Shown piece after piece: positions 61,133 through 64,000 of a DNA stretch of 64,000 nt (position 1 is its first letter; each line of letters opens with the position of its first letter). Source of the DNA: SHVO01 sp964576515 (GTDB taxonomy: Bacteria; Pseudomonadota; Alphaproteobacteria; Rhodospirillales; Rhodospirillaceae); the NCBI GenBank assembly GCA_964576515.1, contig CAZNUW010000004.1:186001-250000 (forward strand), given 5' to 3'. The notes below the pieces were generated by a model. The model had not been told where the DNA came from. It was given only the letters and a program-made list of their open reading frames with translations, and searched no databases. The translations under genes were made by a program, and so were the position numbers.

Positions 61133-61793
61133 CGCCTTCTTATGGGACTACGCTCACATCGTGCTGTTCGCCGTATGGCTGGCGGCCGAGATGGGCGTCT
61201 TCCTCTGGACCGCGGCCGCCAAGAACACGCATTTGAGTTTCGAGAAACGGGCCGCGTCCGTCCGTAAGGCGCGGGCCCTGCATCTCGTGCCCCGCATGTG
61301 TTTCGCCCTCATCCTGCCGGTGGGGATCGAGCTGACCGGCGCGCTCAATGTCTATCCGCTCTCGCCCGGCCTCAAAGTCCTGTTCTGGAGCGCGGGCAGC
61401 GCGTGGCTCGTGCTGATCCTGGTGATGGTGCGCAGCCAGGACACGCCTCTCGGCACGCTTTTGGGCTACATCGAGATCGCGTTCCAGGCGCTCGCGGGCG
61501 CCGGATTCGTCGTGTACGGCCTTAATTCGCTGGCGACCGGCGCGCCCATCGACGAGCCGTGGTTCGCGGCGAAACTGGCGATGTTCGGCCTCGCGTTCTG
61601 GATCGTCATCGCGATCGACGTCAGCTTCCGCCCGTTTTTCGCGCCTTTCGCCGAGATCGCCGAAGAAGGCTCGACGCCCGAGCGGGAGGAAGCCGTGGCC
61701 CGCGCCGTCAATCACGCGCTGGGCTATATGGTCGTGTTATACCTGCTCATCGCGGGGATCGCGTTCCTGGGCCGTGTGAAGCCCCCGTTTTAA
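61122..61793 (+). CDS. Multi-pass membrane protein of unknown function
   Basis: A 223-residue protein with six or so helices. It carries His at WDYAHIVLF and LHLVPRM and an acidic IAIDVSFRPF segment; the arrangement is loosely like CopD-type or cytochrome b-like proteins. ATG 61122 is chosen because it begins the first helix; a reading from 61053 adds a basic leader. It is overlapping with the previous gene. Confidence 0.72.
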   Translation: MANSAFLWDYAHIVLFAVWLAAEMGVFLWTAAAKNTHLSFEKRAASVRKARALHLVPRMCFALILPVGIELTGALNVYPLSPGLKVLFWSAGSAWLVLILVMVRSQDTPLGTLLGYIEIAFQALAGAGFVVYGLNSLATGAPIDEPWFAAKLAMFGLAFWIVIAIDVSFRPFFAPFAEIAEEGSTPEREEAVARAVNHALGYMVVLYLLIAGIAFLGRVKPPF

Positions 61794-61836
61794 ACGCCCC
61801 TTTTAGGCCTAGCGCCCCCATGCTATCGCGTCTGCC

Positions 61837-63156
61837 ATGAGTGAAATCCTGTCCCGCATCACCGACCGCTCCGCCACCGTGGCCGTTATCGGCCTTGGCT
61901 ACGTGGGCCTACCGCTGGCGCGCGCCTTCGCCGAGAAGGGGTTCCGGACCCTTGCGCTCGATATTGATGCCGCGAAGATCGATAAGCTCAAAGCCGGCCG
62001 GTCCTATATCGACCGTATTCCCGATAGCGCGGTCGCCGCGCTCGTCGCCGCGAAGACCTTACAGCCGTCGGCGGACTTCGCGCTTCTGAAGGACGCCGAT
62101 GCGGTGTTGATCTGCGTCCCGACGCCGCTGACGCGTCAGCGCGAGCCCGACATGAGTTATGTCGTGGCGACGGTCGAGCAGGTCGCGGCGCATCTCAAGC
62201 CGGGGCAATTGATCGTGCTCGAGTCCACGACCTACCCCGGCACGACCGACGGTTTGGTGCGTCCCATTCTGGAGAAGCGCGGCCTGCGCAGCGGGACGGA
62301 TTTTTTCCTCGCCTTCTCGCCGGAGCGTGAAGACCCCGGCAATCCCGCGTTTAACGTCGCGAATACCGCGAAAGTCATCGGCGGCGACGGCGACCAGGCG
62401 TTGAGCCTTGCCGTGGCCCTCTACAGCGCCATCGTCCCCAAGGTCGTGCCGGTGGCGAACGCCGCGACCGCCGAAGCGGTGAAGCTCACCGAGAACATCT
62501 TCCGTGCCGTGAATATCGCCCTCGTCAATGAACTGAAGGTGATTTTCGACGCCATGGGCATCGACGTCTGGGATGTGATCGAAGCCGCGAAGACAAAGCC
62601 CTTCGGCTTCATGCCGTTTTATCCCGGCCCCGGCCTCGGCGGGCATTGCATCCCGATCGATCCGTTCTACCTGACCTGGAAAGCGCGCGAGTTCGACGTC
62701 GCGACGCGGTTCATCGAACTGGCGGGCGAGATCAACACCGGCATGCCGCATTATGTGGTCGAGCGCCTCGCGCGCGCGCTCGACGAACGTTTCGCGCGTG
62801 GCCTCAACGGCGCGCGCGTGCTTCTTCTTGGCCTGGCTTACAAAAAGAATGTCGACGACACGCGCGAAAGCCCGGCTCTGCGCTTGATCGAGCTGTTGGA
62901 AACGCGCGGCGCAAAAGTCGATTATCACGACCCTTTCGTCGCGCGCATTCCGCCGACGCGCCACTACGGGCCGATCGCCGGCCGCGCCTCGATCGATCTG
63001 TCCAAGGATGCCCTCGCGGCCTACGACGGCGTGGTGATCGTGACCGATCACGAGACCGTCGATTACGATCTGGTGGCGCGTGCGGCCCGCCTCGTCATCG
63101 ATACACGCAACGCGTTGCGCGATGTGCGGGACCGCGCCAACATCGTGAAAGCATAG
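61837..63156 (+). CDS. Nucleotide-sugar (UDP-GlcNAc/UDP-hexose) 6-dehydrogenase
   Basis: A 439-residue NAD-linked enzyme that oxidises C6 of a UDP-sugar to the acid for surface polysaccharide. It has the nucleotide loop IGLGYVGLPLA, CVPTPLT, ESTTYPGTT, FSPERED, KLTENIFRAVN and the catalytic Cys motif GLGGHCIPIDP. The WbpA-type (UDP-GlcNAc) group is favoured by length, but the exact sugar is uncertain. No other polysaccharide gene is next to it. Confidence 0.91.
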   Translation: MSEILSRITDRSATVAVIGLGYVGLPLARAFAEKGFRTLALDIDAAKIDKLKAGRSYIDRIPDSAVAALVAAKTLQPSADFALLKDADAVLICVPTPLTRQREPDMSYVVATVEQVAAHLKPGQLIVLESTTYPGTTDGLVRPILEKRGLRSGTDFFLAFSPEREDPGNPAFNVANTAKVIGGDGDQALSLAVALYSAIVPKVVPVANAATAEAVKLTENIFRAVNIALVNELKVIFDAMGIDVWDVIEAAKTKPFGFMPFYPGPGLGGHCIPIDPFYLTWKAREFDVATRFIELAGEINTGMPHYVVERLARALDERFARGLNGARVLLLGLAYKKNVDDTRESPALRLIELLETRGAKVDYHDPFVARIPPTRHYGPIAGRASIDLSKDALAAYDGVVIVTDHETVDYDLVARAARLVIDTRNALRDVRDRANIVKA

Positions 63157-63213
63157 GGCTTTTTTAGCCTACACATTCGTGTGAGCGCGCCCGCCGGCGA
63201 CGTGAATTCGACG

Positions 63214-63242
63214 TTGTTACAATTCTCATAAGTATTTATAAT
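63214..63242 (+). promoter_or_regulatory. Strong sigma70-type promoter upstream of the HiPIP gene
   Basis: TTGTTA at 63214-63219 and a perfect TATAAT at 63237-63242, spacer 17 bases. It predicts a leader of about 170 bases before the HiPIP ATG. Confidence 0.65.
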
Positions 63243-63263
63243 AGCGCGAAAATTCGGGCTGCC

Positions 63264-63277
63264 CGCGAAGCTTCGCG
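63264..63277. other. 14-bp perfect palindrome in the HiPIP leader
   Basis: CGCGAAGCTTCGCG, flanked by GGGC/GCCC that lengthen the dyad. It begins about 15 bases after the predicted transcription start, so it could be an operator or a leader hairpin. Confidence 0.4.
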
Positions 63278-63419
63278 CGCCCGCGTCGACGAACTCTAGT
63301 GTCGTGATCGCAAAACAGTTTCGGCGCAATTGGATCACAATTGTAACCGAGAGTCTTTGTGTGCCTGTGGCGGGTACGCAAAGTGGTTTGACGTCATCGA
63401 AAAGGGAGGAACCGACGCT

Positions 63420-63737
63420 ATGACTGAATTCAATTTTTCCCGGCGTAAGTTACTCGCACGCGGCGCGATGTTGCCGCTGGCGGGCCTCGCTGTTCTCGGG
63501 ACGGCGCGCGCGGCCGTGGCGGCCGATGCGCTCTGCGCGGATCCCGCGAAACTCGACAGCGGGCAAATGAGTATTCGTGAGTCGCTCAACTATGTCGAAC
63601 AGTCCAAGGATCCCGCGAAGACCTGCGGCGGCTGCGGTTTCTTGAAGGACGTGCAAGGCGGCTGCGGGAACTGCGACATCTTCAATGGCCCCGCGAACGT
63701 CAACGGCCATTGCGATTCGTGGGGCGCGAAGGCCTGA
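63420..63737 (+). CDS. High-potential iron-sulfur protein (HiPIP), Tat-exported
   Basis: A 105-residue protein with a twin-arginine signal (FSRRKLLARG, cleaved near AVAAD). The mature part has the HiPIP Cys spacing: CGGC, then GNC, then a final GHC, with one additional Cys. It carries a [4Fe-4S] cluster as a soluble periplasmic electron carrier. AGGGAGGA precedes the ATG; an earlier in-frame start at 63330 lacks the Tat signal. It stands alone with its own promoter and terminator. Confidence 0.88.
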   Translation: MTEFNFSRRKLLARGAMLPLAGLAVLGTARAAVAADALCADPAKLDSGQMSIRESLNYVEQSKDPAKTCGGCGFLKDVQGGCGNCDIFNGPANVNGHCDSWGAKA

Positions 63738-63773
63738 CATTAAGACTTCGCGACTCTGCGGCGTTTAAACGCG

Positions 63774-63807
63774 AAACGGCGGCGCCTCATCGAGGGCCGC
63801 CGTTTTT
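63774..63807 (+). terminator. Rho-independent terminator after the HiPIP gene
   Basis: AACGGCGGC pairs with GCCGCCGTT, followed by a T run. It also faces the convergent transporter gene at 63826. Confidence 0.88.
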
Positions 63808-63825
63808 CTGTTCCGGCGAGGTTGG

Positions 63826-64000
63826 TTAGATCAGCCCGCGCGCCTTCAACTCATCCTTGAGGTAGGCGTAGTAAATCGGCGCGGCGATCAAACCGGGAAT
63901 GCCGAACCAGGCTTCCATCACCGTCATGGCGGCGAGCAGTTCCCACGCCCGTGCCTTGATGCGGGTGCCGATGATGCGCGCGTTCACGAAGTACTCAAGC
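63826..64000 (-). CDS. AI-2E-family transporter, C-terminal end only
   Basis: The last 58 codons of a membrane protein cut by the right edge. The end has ARIIGTRIKARAWELL, FGIPGLIAAPIYYAYL and a basic tail, matching the last helices of AI-2E (DUF20/PerM-type) transporters. The family exports or transports small molecules or ions; the name does not prove AI-2 transport. The start lies outside the window. Confidence 0.75.
   Translation of the reverse strand, partial: LEYFVNARIIGTRIKARAWELLAAMTVMEAWFGIPGLIAAPIYYAYLKDELKARGLI

Overview
The window reads as chromosome of a GC-rich alphaproteobacterium, probably Rhodospirillales or a neighbouring order. The markers are a short HPr kinase with RapZ and a regulatory PTS, a ChvG/ChvI-type two-component pair, a DUF4169 protein, MetX/MetW beside HisC/TyrC, a DUF2125 protein and a HiPIP. 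There is one tRNA (Arg, anticodon CCG). I see no rRNA, CRISPR array, insertion sequence or phage gene.

Layout. 1-2990 (minus): regulatory PTS operon hprK-rapZ-EIIA(Man)-ptsH-ptsI, with ptsI cut by the left edge and no EIIB/EIIC. 3-10.2 kb: transporters (AEC, EamA, ChrA), a secreted amidohydrolase, two lipoproteins and a membrane metallophosphoesterase. 10.2-12.2 kb (minus): a three-gene extracytoplasmic flavinylation cassette (ApbE, a four-helix His-rich membrane protein, an exported FMN-binding protein). 12.2-14.9 kb: chvI-chvG with a small DUF4169 gene. 15-19.7 kb: a TPR protein, polA and a zinc-finger gene. 19.8-30 kb: an ABC ATPase joined to a lipoprotein lipase, the tRNA, a HerA-like ATPase, a second amidohydrolase, a cytochrome c'-like protein, a GT39-like membrane protein, a methyltransferase, a TVP38 protein, a YdjM-type hydrolase and a DUF4399 protein.

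The centre of interest is about 30.1-52.3 kb: a near-complete MSHA-like type IV pilus locus. In order it holds a small MNRKDRR-type protein and a SPINDLY-type O-GlcNAc transferase; an MshN-like TPR protein; an MshM/ExeA-like ATPase; a prepilin peptidase; an MshL-like secretin; an ABC-2 permease; an unknown secreted protein; two long prepilins; an MshE-like assembly ATPase; an MshG-like platform protein; a PilM/PilN-like fusion; a PilO-like protein; an unknown exported protein; and an ABC ATPase that probably pairs with the permease 9 kb upstream. On the opposite strand follow PilU, PilT, a lytic transglycosylase with TPR repeats and a third prepilin. Two copies of a roughly 100-bp double-hairpin intergenic repeat bracket the pilT/pilU pair. 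The O-GlcNAc transferase may modify the pilus or another surface protein; that is inference from position.

52.4-64 kb returns to housekeeping: a methyltransferase, metW-metX, the divergent hisC-tyrC pair, a GST, small membrane proteins, MarC, a UDP-sugar dehydrogenase, a Tat-exported HiPIP and the end of an AI-2E-family transporter cut by the right edge.
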